A DNA stretch of 64,000 bases from Mytilus trossulus (taxonomy: Eukaryota; Mollusca; Bivalvia; Mytilida; Mytilidae). A model generated the notes under the pieces. That model was not told the origin of the DNA, did no database searches, and saw only the letters and a list, made by a program, of their open reading frames with translations. Shown here piece after piece: positions 1-12,000 of this stretch. Both the position numbers and the translations under genes were made by a program. Location: the NCBI RefSeq assembly GCF_036588685.1, contig NC_086378.1:79377127-79441126 (forward strand), in the 5' to 3' direction. Within the stretch, counting starts at the first letter, position 1; the number at the start of each line of letters is the position of its first letter.

Positions 1-46
1 GATATATAGGCACGCCTTGGTTAATGGATATGTTTTCAGAATCAAA

Positions 47-83
47 ATGGACACCGCCCTGATTATTTCTTTACTTATTTTAG
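47..83 (+). CDS. Exon 1: start codon and signal peptide
   Basis: ATG at 47 opens a short leader, MDTALIISLLIL, followed by a GTAAGT donor at 84. The exon ends in phase 1. Twelve codons with an uninterrupted hydrophobic core fit a signal-peptide exon, and the phase fits exon 2. Positions 1-46 would be 5' UTR; I see no firm promoter element in the 46 bases available. Confidence 0.8.
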
Positions 84-3000
84 GTAAGTTTTCATCATCA
101 AAGACTGTTAACATTTAAGGTTTGCAATTTGAAATAAAGTTTTGACAATTTATCACTTATACATACATGATTATAGGAAACCGCCTCACGTCTGCCCGCT
201 TGTTGATAATTTTAGGATAAAAACAAGCGAGAGCAAGATAAACCTTTTGAACTACTGTAGCAACGATATATAAACAAGCGAGAAAAATCATAAAAGAGAC
301 CAAACAGATATTGGAAAAATGAAAATAAAATTCATAAATTTTAGGCGCCCAAAGTTTCGCTTTTCCAAACCAAAATATAAAATTCCTTATTAGTTCAACT
401 TTGCCTAAGGTTATAGGAACCTTGGTGGATACAATTGAAAGAAAATCATTCATTAAACGGAAACCCCGTTATTATTTTCAGATTCGTCTGTTTTTTTTCT
501 CTCACTTAGAAAAGATTAATACGCTATCAACCAAACTATAATAGAAAAAATGTTGAGAAATCCAGGAATATAACACTTCAACAAAGTATCTGATTAAAAT
601 GATAACATAACATATAATGAAGATAATATGTATAACAAAGTTATAAAAATAAATATAGAACAGCCGAGATGTCGATTGGACATTTATTTTTAAACAATTG
701 TGTCCGTCTCCGATTAGTGCATGGTATTTATTGCCGTTAGATCAAATAAAAATCAACACCAAATTCCAAAACTACTATCCAGAGAAATGACATTCCATTT
801 TTTTTACCTAAATATTATTTCACTGGAAATAGGAGATAAAAAAAAAATTCATCCAAAATTGTTACACTTATTTATTCCCATAAAAGCCGAATTATACAGA
901 GTTAATTCAGTAAATGACCTAAATGTGCTTGTTGTTGTCCATTAGAAGATGCGATTCATTTTTTCGTTGAATGTCCACTGCACATACATTTTATTGATTA
1001 TCTTGTTATAAATATTCAAAACTTTATAGTTGCTATTTTCATAGAACATATTTTCCTTTGGAACATACTTAATTGGTGTTATACAAAACCCAATCCTTTT
1101 CAGATAAACTACATATAAAACAATTTCTTTGATTATTTTGATGTGTCTAAAAATATACTCGTATCTATCTGCTATTGTCTTAACATAAGAAAATGTATAT
1201 ATTTTCCATTTTGTACTAAATGATATAACTGCAGTAATCTTGAATTTTTTAAAAGAGTATTTATCTGGAGGGGATTATGTTAAGTTGTTACATAAGTATA
1301 GCTTGTATCCAATTCTATTGTTTACATAGACAATAAGATATGTTCAGACATTACGCATGTAAACAATTCAAACCTGATCAAACAAGAATAACTGCGAGAA
1401 AGATGAAATCTTAGTTGCACCCCACAACTCAAGAAATCACAATGCTATGCAATAACAATTTGTTTATCTTCAACAGAACATATAATATTGCCTATATAAT
1501 GAATTGACTGTTAATTTTATACATCTATGGCGATTTCAGGATATTTTACCACTGAAAATGAGTGTCAAACCAGTCTCTGCAAAAAACCAAATCAACCTAT
1601 AAATGGGCAAGTGTTCTGTATCAACGATAGTGGAACATTGTAAGTTAGAAGTACACGATAAATTTGGATGCACAAATACATGAATATTTGCTTTCTTGGA
1701 TGTATAGAAATCCAACGAAAGCACCCCCTATTTTTTTTGGCAAAAGTTATGATCGTATCCTATCATATACATGTATAGTTTTCGGTGATTTTAGAATTTC
1801 AATTCTGTCATTCTTCTCTGCACTTATGTCGGATTTATATGGAACTTTATTCTATCTTGGAATAATGTTTTTTTGGGGTGTAGTAGTTGCAATCTTTAAA
1901 AAATCCACCTGTAACACAATAATTGATGGTATTACTTTTTAACTAAATTGTCTTAATTTAACCGAATCTATCAATAAAGTAAGCCCTTTTGTTTGTCGTC
2001 TCCTACTCTTAGTCGATTGAGTTGTTATAGGCACCAAATTACCCACAAAACACAAAAACGTTCATGAAATGTTCCAAGAACGTTTCTGTTTCGTTGTGAG
2101 AACGTTGTGATTTAACATTGTTGAAACGTAAAAGTGTGGACTACCAGTTACGTTGTAAGAACGTTATGATATAACGTTATGGAAAACCAACCTGGAACCT
2201 AAATGGAACCTTGTGTAACCAAACTAGAACCTTGATAGAACCTTGTATAACCAATCTGGAACCTTTATAGAACCTTGTGTAACCAATCTGGAACCTTTAT
2301 AGAACCTTGTGTAACCAAACTGGAACCTAAATATAATTATGTGTTACCAATCTGGATCCCAAATTAAGCCTAGTCCCAAATTTGTATGTTGGCACAACAA
2401 TGGCCCAACGTTGTTTTTCTCTCCATCTTCCTGAACATGCATGAACATTTTGCCAATGGACGTTTTAGCAAATAACAATCTATAAGGAATTGTACCCATA
2501 TTTGAATGAATTAAATCAACACATCCATGTTACCTATTTTTCTTAAATAATTAATACAAAAATATGAATACCAATACATAATTTATTTAATTTTACAAGG
2601 AGCAAATTCTAAAAACTTTTATTTTATGTAAATACACGTTGCAACATCAGATCTAGAATGAAAATTATAAAGTATATCCATGATGTTTCATTTCTGTCAA
2701 TGTAATTCACTTCACCAGGTTCATACAGTTATTTCCTAGTTCTGTAATTCACTTCTAATATTAGGTTCATACAGTTATATCCTAGTTCTATAGTTTCACT
2801 TCACCATGTTCATACAATTACTTCCTAGTTCTGTAATTCACTTCATCAGATTCATACAATTATTTCCTAGTTCTGTAATTTCACTTCATCAGGTTCATAC
2901 AATTATTTACTAGTTATATAATTCACTTCATCAGGTTCATACAGTAAATTCCTAGTTTGTAATTTCACTTCATCAGGTTCATACAGTTATTTCCTAGTTT

Positions 3001-6000
3001 TGTAATTCACTTCTTCAGGTTCATACACTTATATGTACTTCCTAGTTCTGTAATTTCACTTTATTAGGTTTATACAGTAATTTAATAGTTTTGTAATCTA
3101 ACATGGGTTGTATTCACAAGAGTGTTCCTTTTGTTTTCTGCTACCCTTTCTTTTGGCACTTTTTCTGAATCCGTCTTTTGTTTAATTCTAATCCAGTGTA
3201 GCATATCTTCATAAAAATTATTTCACTGCCCCTGTAATAAAGAAATGAACAAATGAGTACTCAATGTATACTTCTTTTGAAAATAATAAATCCTAAAAGA
3301 CTATTGTTTAAAACTTGACTATACAAGGCGATTCCATTGGGATAAGGCACTCATACCACATCTTCCAACATTTATTTAGATTGTTAGACTTCACTGAGCT
3401 TGCTAAGTTTAGCCGGACAATTGAGGGTAGATATGAATACAGGAAACAGGACCATGTAAAAAATGTTCTAACTAAATGAATAATTCTATTGGAAAAAATA
3501 TGAAGTCAAATCTAAATACAACAGCATTATCGGTATTATAATATTTAACATTTCAATTATGCATATATATTTGCAATCTTCGAATCCGATGTGGCAGTAA
3601 GGATTGCTATATGTTACTAACTTAAAAGAATTTATTGTGTATTTTGTCCAATTCTTTTAAATTTGTATGAACTAAATATAATTAAACAACATTCTGAAAC
3701 AGTATGTAACAGGGAAAATTGTAAAATACACTTTTCCATTGATAAGGGTTATAAATGTATTTTTTGTCATTCATAATCATATACGTATATAAGAATTTTT
3801 AAAGTAACAATCAACTTACATGTTTCTTTCTCTTTAGATGATGCGATTTTCTCTTTTGTTTTCTTTGTTATTACTGCTTTCTTACAAATACACGACAGGA
3901 AATAGTCTCAAAAGTGACTATCCCATTACACTTAGATTTCCTATAACCTTAATTACCATAGCAACTATCTTTGAAATTTGTCTAACATCTGGTCAACATC
4001 ATTCTATAGGTCAACCTTATCAGAATATGCTTGATTAACATAATGGCTGTATCAAATATCATTTTGTATATAATTGATAATCATGTTTCACAAATTAAAG
4101 TTGAATGAAAAAAGTTATAATAATTAATGAGAATAATGAATTTTAATTTTTAATCGAGCAATCTATATGTTGACGGAATAAGAAATTATTTTGTTCTTAA
4201 TACAGTGTTGGTTTTTTAGTTTTAAAAACTCTCAGCATTGCCTTTCTGAAGCAAAATAAAGGTTTGATTAACATGCAAGACGGCAAACATATTACTTGCA
4301 TTTTTCTATCAATTTGATAATTATTTTTTTTTTGGAAAGATCATTTAAAAAAATAAATTAGGAACATTATTCGAACGTTTTTAGAATGTTAGTAAAGTAA
4401 CGTTAAAAAGTAACCAATATTAAACGTTTCTACAACGTATTACTTGTAACATAACCAAACTGAAACTTCCACACAACGTTAAAACAAAACGTTCTTAGAA
4501 CGTTGATTTGTAACGTTTCATTTTAACGTTCTTACAACGTTCGTGTAACGTTTAGGTCCGAAATAACCTTACAGGAACCAATCCACAACGTTCTTTAAAC
4601 GTTATGTGTTTAGTGGGTATGCGTTCTATTTGATTTTTTTCCTAGAGTAATAAAAGAAGGCAAGGCGATTTTAAGACATGTTTACTGTTTAAGGTCCCTC
4701 GTACTTACAGTGCGTAGCCTACATTTTTTTGAACGATGTTAGTCTCAATGCTCCTAAACTTCGTACTTTATTTGGCATTTTTTACTTTTTTAGATTCGAG
4801 CGTCACTGATGAGTCTTTTGTAGACGAAACGCGCGTCTGGCGTATATACTAAATTTAGTTCTGGTATCTGTGATGAGTTTATTTAGCTGTCCGATCGCCT
4901 ACGTCTTGGAAATTTCGCTGAAGAAGTTCTGTTTGTTTGCTTTCTTCTGTGTTTTATCTACAACTAGTTTGATTCATATAAATAAATAAATAAACAATTC
5001 TTATAAACAAATCAGTTTGATGCATGTTGACAAAGCGGAGTAACTCGATATCATGTTTTTGAAGCCTGTTTTCTGCCAGTATTTAACGCTTTGTTCCCTG
5101 TTACACGGCCGAACTCACAAATGTAAAATAATTCAAACGAGAAAATTAACGACCAAACTAATGTACAAAAAAATGAACGAAATATAAATATGTAACACAG
5201 TAACAAACGGCAACCACTGAATTACAGGCTCCTGACTTTGGACAGGCACATTCATACATAATGTGGCGGGGTTGAACATGTTAGCGGGATCCTTACCCTC
5301 CTATAACCTGTGACAGTGGTTTAATACAACAACACAAAAACGAACTATAAAAATCCGTTAAAATAGGATTAACTGATCATATGGATACAAACAGAAATAC
5401 ACATAACAAAAACAGAGTGAACGTGAACAGGTACTTGTACATCCCAACAACAAAAGTGCAAGTCTCAGAGTACTAGCAGTTGCTTACAGTGTTTGCATCA
5501 CACTATCAATATTCAATTCATGTAACATATTCGTTTTCTCCTTATCACCAGGAAATGTTATGCCACATGTAATGGTGGATTCACCTTTCAGACTACGTCG
5601 GTAGAGTTTCGTACCTGTAATCAGGCAGACGGGTCATGGCCTAGTGGGAATACCTTCCCTGATTGTATAGGTATGTTAATGAAACTAACAATTATTTAAT
5701 ATGAATATTAATACTGTAACAACTGTTTATGGTTGAGCACTTTTTCGGACCCTCAAATTTGACCATTACAAAAATATTTCGAAGTATCAAAATACAAATG
5801 TATGAACACAGACCAACGATAGGTAAAGTTAAAATACATTTACTAGTATATCTTTTTTTACATGTTCCGTTAGTTAGACTGAACGTACATCCACTTTATT
5901 TAGACTTTGGTTGATCATGAGTTGTCTCATTGATTACCACACCACATCTCCTTATTACGGAGCCATGTTAGTCTCACACAGATTATAAAGTGTCTTTTAA

Positions 6001-9000
6001 AGTCCTGCGCTGATGATGTGTAAAGTCTAGCGCTGGAGATGTAAAGTCTAGCGCTAGAGATGTAAAGTCTTGCGCTGGAGATGTAAAGTCCAGTGCTGAA
6101 GATTTAAAGTCTATCGCTGGAGATGTAAAGTCCAGCGCTGGAGATCTAAAGTCTAGCGCTGGAGATGTAAAGTCTAGCGCTAGAGATGTAAAGTCTTGCG
6201 CTGGAGATGTAAAGTCCAGTGCTGAAGATGTAAAGTCTATCGCTGGAGATGTAAAGTCCAGCGCTGGAGATCTAAAGTCTAGCGCTGGTGATGTAAAGGC
6301 AAGCGCTAAAGATGTAAAGTCTAGCTCTGGGGATGTAAAGTTTAGCGCTGGAGATGTGTAAAATCTAGCTCTGGAGATATGCAAAGTCTAGCGCTGGAGA
6401 TGTAAAGCTAAGCGCTGGAGATGTCAAGTCTAGCGCTGGAGTTGTAAAATCAAGCGTTGGAGATGTAAAGTCAAGCGCTGGAGTTGTAACATCAAGCGCT
6501 GGTGATGTAAAGTCTAGCGCTGGAGATGTAAAATCAAGCGCTAGAGATGTGAAGTGTAGCGCTGGAGATGTGCTAACATGTTTAACCCCGCCACATTATT
6601 TATGTATGTGCCTGTCCCAAGTCAGGAGCCTGTAAATCAGTGGTTGTCGTTTGTTTATCTGTTACATATTTGTTTTTGCATAAATAAGGCCGTTAGTTTT
6701 CTCGTTTGAAGTGTTTTACATTGTCTTATCAGGGCCTTTTATAGCTGACTATGCGGTATTGGCTATGGTCATTGTTGAAGGCCGGACGGTGACCTATAGT
6801 TGATAATGTCTGTGTCATTTTGGTCTTTTGTGAATAGTTGTCTCATTGGCAATCATATCACATCTTCTTTTTTATAAAGTATTAATGTCAAGCGCCATAG
6901 ATGTCCAGTTATGCGCTCGAGAATTAATGTCAAGCGCCAAAGATGTCCAGTTATGCGCTCGAGTTTTAAAAATAATAAGTTGATCCCTTTCTTGCATCCT
7001 TATTTGCAACACGCTATATAACACGATTTAACATTTCTAGCGATAGACTTTACATCTCCAGAGCTTGACTTTACATCTTCAGTGCTACACTTAATATCTT
7101 CAGCGCTAGACTTAACATCTCTATCGCTTGACTTTACATTTTCAGCGCTTGACTTTACATCTCCAGCGCTAGACTATATATCTCAAGCGCTGGACTTTAC
7201 ATCTTCAGCGCTGGACTTTACCCCTCCAGCGCTTGATTTTACATCTCCAGCGCTAGATTTTACATCTCTAGCGCTTGAATTTACATCTCCAGCGCTTGAC
7301 TTTACATCACCAGCCCTTGATTGTACATCTCCAGCGCTTGACTTTGCATATCTCCAGCGCTAGATTTTACACATCTCCAGCGCTAGACTTTACATTCCCA
7401 GCGCTAGACTTTACATCTTCAGCGCTTGGCTTTACCTCTTCCGCGCTTGACTTTATATCTCAAGCGCTAGACTTCAGATCTCTAGCGCTGGACTTTACAT
7501 CTCCAGCGCTAAACTTTACATCTTCAGCGCTTGATTTTACATCTGCAGCGCTAGACTTTACATCTCTAGCGCTAGACACATCTAGCGCTAGACTTTACAT
7601 CTCTAGCGCTAGACTTTACATCTCTAGCGCTAGACTTTACATCTCCAGCGCTAGACTTTACACATCTTCAGCGCAGGACTTTAAAAGGCACTGTATAATC
7701 TGTGTGATACCAAGAGGGCTCCGTACCTTATCTTTATAAAGATGTAAGCATCATTGCCAATGCCAAGCCATTGACCATACTGGACTTACGGTACACCAGC
7801 ATCAATGTCGATCCAATGACGAAACAAGGTTAAATTACTCTACTTACTGAAGAAACTTAAGGAATAAAATAAAGAAACATTAAATTTCTACATTTTGAAA
7901 ATATTTCAGTGGCAGCTATTTTATTTTCCGTTTACATTCAAGTGACGTTACTTATAACCTATTATTCATTGCATAAATGTATTCATTAAATTGTTTTTCG
8001 TTTCACGAGTTTGAATTACCTTTTTGTTTCTTTCGCCTTTCTTTCATTACATTGTCCGAATAGTGGATGAAATATTTGTTTTTCAAACTAGCTTTATAGA
8101 TCATATTTTACTTCTATGTAATTTGACAGATTCTGGTTCAAGATGTCGGTCGTTGTCGCCACCAAAGAATGGAGTTGTTAGATGTGAATCAGTCAATACA
8201 CAGCTGTATGTAAACGACTTTAAATTATGCAAGATAAAAAAAAAAAAAAACATACTTTGTTTTGTACATTTATAGTATTTTCTTGTTTCATATGGACAAG
8301 TTCGGTATTTTTTTTATATCAATGAATTTGTTGAAAGATTCACAGAGTAGACAAGTTCGAAGTCTTAATCCTTATCAGACAAAATGTAAAAGATTTAAAA
8401 AAAAAATCTCTTCTAATTTCACTTAGTAAAATTGAGAATGGAAATGGGGAATGTATCAAAGAGACAACAACCCGACCATAGAAAAAACAACAACAGAAGG
8501 TCACCAACAGGTCTTCAATGTAACGAGAAATTCCCGCACACGGAGGCGTCCTTCAGCTGGCCCCTAAACAAATATATACTAGTTCAGTGATAATGAACGC
8601 CATACTAATTTCCAAATTGTACACAAGAAACAAAAATTAAAATAATAAAAGACTAACAAAGTACTCTATATAACATACAGACTCTTTACAGGTAAACCAA
8701 ACTAAACTGTCTGTTCATAGTACGCAGTAAAAAAATGTGACTAGACAAGTTTAATTTTTAAATTGTTATTTGGATGGAGAGTTGTCTCATTGGCACTCAC
8801 ACCACATCTTCCTATATTTCCTATATCAAGATATTGATCCTTGTCAAGTTGTAGTGATTAACAGGAGAAACATCAAAATTGGTTATTTTTGCAAATAAAG
8901 TTCAACGAAGTAAACATAGAACCCTTTCTTGAAAAAAACCCTGTAAATTTCATAAGATCATCTACAGACCTCTTACACACGGACACAGCTTTCTATTCCT

Positions 9001-12000
9001 GAGTATATTATGTAATTTTGTTGTCAAGGACATTTATTCTATACCCGATAATTTGTATAAGTGATTCCATAAAATATTTGTGTCTGTTATATTAGGACTT
9101 CAGGTTTTTCAGTTGTAATTTATTTCAATAACGAGTAATAAAATTGAGAATGGAAATGGGGAATGTGTCAAAGAGACAACAACCCGACCAAATAAAAAAA
9201 CAACAGCAGAAATGCATGTATTATTTTATTTTAATAAACAAGTTGAATATAATAAACCATTCAATTTAAATAGAATAATTAAATATAGTATGTTATATAT
9301 GCGACATCATTTGCAAATTCTTGTACTCGTACGGCAAATATAATTAAGTCACGAATGAATATGTTATTTTCACCTAATGGTTTTTCATGCTATTGCTAAT
9401 TCATCACGGTGGGTATGGTTGTCCTGCGAGAGAACGTACTGTGCTGGTGATTCGGTCCTGACGGGTGCTGGTGGGTCCTGATTCTGTGCTGGTGGGTTTG
9501 TTTACATTGTATCAGAACGGCAATAAAAACGACTGTTTTGTTGCTTAATTTTTCTCTGATGCGTCATAAGTACCATGCAAAGTATATTACAACAATATTA
9601 TATTGCAAAAGTCGTGCAAGTTCGTTTAACGGAATTGTCCTGACGCGGTGCTGGTGATAAGAAAAACGGTCCTGGTTCTGTGCTCCGATGTCCTGGTTCT
9701 GTGCCTTTATATTTTAGTTAAAAGTGGCATATATTCAAGATCATTGATGCTGTACTGTTATTGACTAATTAACTGTTGCCTGCTTTCTTGAAATTAACAT
9801 TGTTTTGAATCCGTTTACTGTTATTATGCAAGAAAAAATACCCCTATTTTTTTTTTTTAAAATTAACTGTTATCTTATTTATTGGCCTGTTAATTGAACC
9901 CTTCTTGTCCCCTTTTAAGATAAGAAAATGTGTTTACGATTTTCGGGATTACGATCATTTTGCAAGATCACCAAAATACGTTGCAATTTATACAATACTT
10001 ATATAAAGTAGATGATGTGGTATGTTTGTTGTCAATGGACAAGTTTCCTTAAGAAACCAAAGGAAGTATGTGTTAATAACCATACGTCATCGTAATACCT
10101 TCAACAATAACCCATTAAATAAAAATGTAAAAGGTTACCGTTTTGCATAAAAATGGAGAGAAAAAATATAGAACAAAGAACTTTCTGAGCGTTTGAATCA
10201 TATGTCTTTAGCAGCTTAAATCACATTTTTTTGTGAACAATTGAGTGCTGACTATAAGAATGACAATAGATGCGGGATTTGTTCTTTTTTCTTTTTTTTT
10301 GGGGGGGGGGGGGGGGGGGGGGGGGGGTGATGGGGATAAGTAAGAGCGAGGTTGCAGTGAAAGTTTTAAGCTTGGAATAGTTTCCCGTAAGATTGAAAAG
10401 TTGTATTTTAAAAGAAAAATGTATCTTATATTCATTAAGGATCACTTGCTCTATCTGTAAGATTTTTTCAACATAACTTTTTTGTCTGAACGGTTATCAG
10501 TTTTTTTTTTCGAAAGTTCGATAGAACACTAAAACAAATCACTATTTAATGAAAGGGCAGACTAGAATATATCAGAGAATGAAGACGAGATAACCTAGAG
10601 ACCACTATAAACAAAACTAAGATTTCTTAGCTTTTTCATTTCAAAATTTCTAAATAAATAAATATTTTTGATAAAGAATTACGGAGGAGGAAGTGAACAA
10701 TGTGTCCTACTTTACTATATTTAAATATTTTTATGAATAAAAATCAAATGTGCCTTAATTATAATTGAAAATGAGTAAATGGAAAAAATACATAACTAAA
10801 ATACACTTTTATTTTAATATTGGTAATATCACTAAGCTAGCTTTTAAGTTTTGTGTGTCAAACACACCATCTCTGTAGTAATGACTCCATACTATTTTTT
10901 TCACTTCATCCATTTTTTTCTGCATTTTTTTATATTGTCAATTCTTAGTATTATTATATTTAAATGTAGCCTTAATTTATATTTAAAAAAAACGAATCTA
11001 AAGCCAGATATATCAAACATTTTTGTTTCCATCTATCCGTTTTCAGGACAGTAACAATCAACGTAAACACGCCTGGAAAGTAAAATGCGTACTCGGCTGT
11101 CTGTAATCGATCATTTTTAGACACCCTCCTAAAAACAAACCGGGGTGGGGGTTCAGAGATGCAAATTAAGTACTCAGATCAATATTTTATCTTTTCGTGT
11201 ATGGTTATGACCCCTTCTGTGGCTTGTCAATTACGAAATGTGCAAACTGCAAAAGTATTAAAACAGCACAGACAATGAATAATGGAGACATAATTTTGTA
11301 CATATATCAAGGGGAAACTTCTTGCAAAGCATTATTATTTATAGTTCATTACTGTTTTTAGTAGAAAAAGAGAATTTGGTGAAAAGAAAATCACTATTTT
11401 TGTAGAAAATTCACAGACGTTTGTAAAGAGACTTTTGTTATGTTTAGCATCGGATCAACGCAAGGGTACATTATCCTTAAAAATCTATTTAAAAGTATTT
11501 GAAACTAACGTTTGCTTTGTTAATTGTGCATTTCAAAATTCCCCAAGGGTTACTGGGAAATAGAGATATGGTCACTTGGTCTTCTCCTGACCGGCAGTAA
11601 AACGCTTGCCGAAGTGGGGTGTCCGTTTGGCTGTGCGGGATGTATCAAGTTCGCAGTCGCGTCCGGTCAGAATGGGGACGTTAAATCCGATGTCTCGTGT
11701 AAAGAGAGTGCCACGCTCTTTGCACGTTAATAACCCTTGCAGCAACTCTTTGAGGGGTCCGTAGGTGGCCTGCTGCAAGGCAAAATTTCTGTTCTTATCC
11801 AATACATCCTCATTTTCCAGTGGCAGTCCAAAATTCCACGACTATTGGCCTCTTTTATGACAAGACCTACCTATTGTATTTATTGTGAACTTGTTCTCGT
11901 CCTGAATATGCATGAAATACTTGCCACTGGACGTTAAGCAACCAACAATCAATCAATCAATAGCTTCATACTACGAATTGAGTTTAAAAAAGAAATTCTT

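Larger units (their letters stand above)
2042..4617. mobile_element. TIR DNA transposon-like element with AACGTT-rich ends
   Basis: The left end CCCACAAAACAC mirrors the right end GTGTTTAGTGGG, and TA flanks both sides (2040-2041 and 4618-4619), consistent with a TA target duplication. Both subterminal zones (2055-2190 and 4370-4600) are crowded with AACGTT-type palindromic words. The interior has two tandem arrays and one short ORF (3838-4038) with no recognisable domain. No transposase was seen, so it is probably non-autonomous. Superfamily not assigned. Confidence 0.65.
1640..5551 (+). other. Intron 2 (hosts a TIR element)
   Basis: Holds the 2.6-kb TIR element 2042-4617, the hammerhead-core-like repeat at 4790-4885, and a copy of dispersed family B at 5115-5300 (the stretch including the words CAGGCTCCTGAC and GTGGCGGGGTTGAAC). 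No exon-like sequence that keeps the phase was found. Confidence 0.7.
5956..7725. mobile_element. Foldback-like element with repeat-built inverted arms
   Basis: Ends TACGGAGCC and GGCTCCGTA are inverted. The flanking CCTTAT occurs at both 5950-5955 and 7726-7731, a 6-bp target duplication. Inside the unique tips (about 60 bp each) both arms are arrays of a 21-bp unit centred on AGCGCT, in opposite orientation (about 6000-6570 and 7040-7675). The core holds a minus-orientation copy of dispersed family B (6575-6875) and two copies of an AGCGCC variant. No transposase seen. Confidence 0.8.
5671..8129 (+). other. Intron 3 (hosts a foldback-like element)
   Basis: Contains the end of a family B repeat at about 5908-5950, the foldback-like element 5956-7725, and otherwise AT-rich sequence to the exon 4 acceptor. 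Open frames at 5983-6384, 7082-7363 and 7275-7739 are translations of the 21-bp repeats, not genes. Confidence 0.75.

Noticed and set aside
157-453. 98-codon antisense ORF in intron 1
   Set aside because: No recognisable domain and intron-like composition; a hydrophobic stretch alone is not support.
6000-7675. Possible CRISPR-like regular repeats
   Set aside because: Units are directly adjacent without unique spacers, and the setting is a eukaryotic intron.
5983-7739. Open frames of repeated D-F-T-S-P-A-L motifs (both strands)
   Set aside because: They are simple translations of the 21-bp tandem arrays in the foldback-like element; the repeat length is a multiple of three, which keeps a frame open by chance.
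10208-10445. Proline-rich antisense ORFs
   Set aside because: Produced by the 27-base G run.
11047-11080. Exon-like stretch after TTTTCAG at 11046
   Set aside because: No Sushi-like residues, and exon 4 already joins exon 5 correctly.
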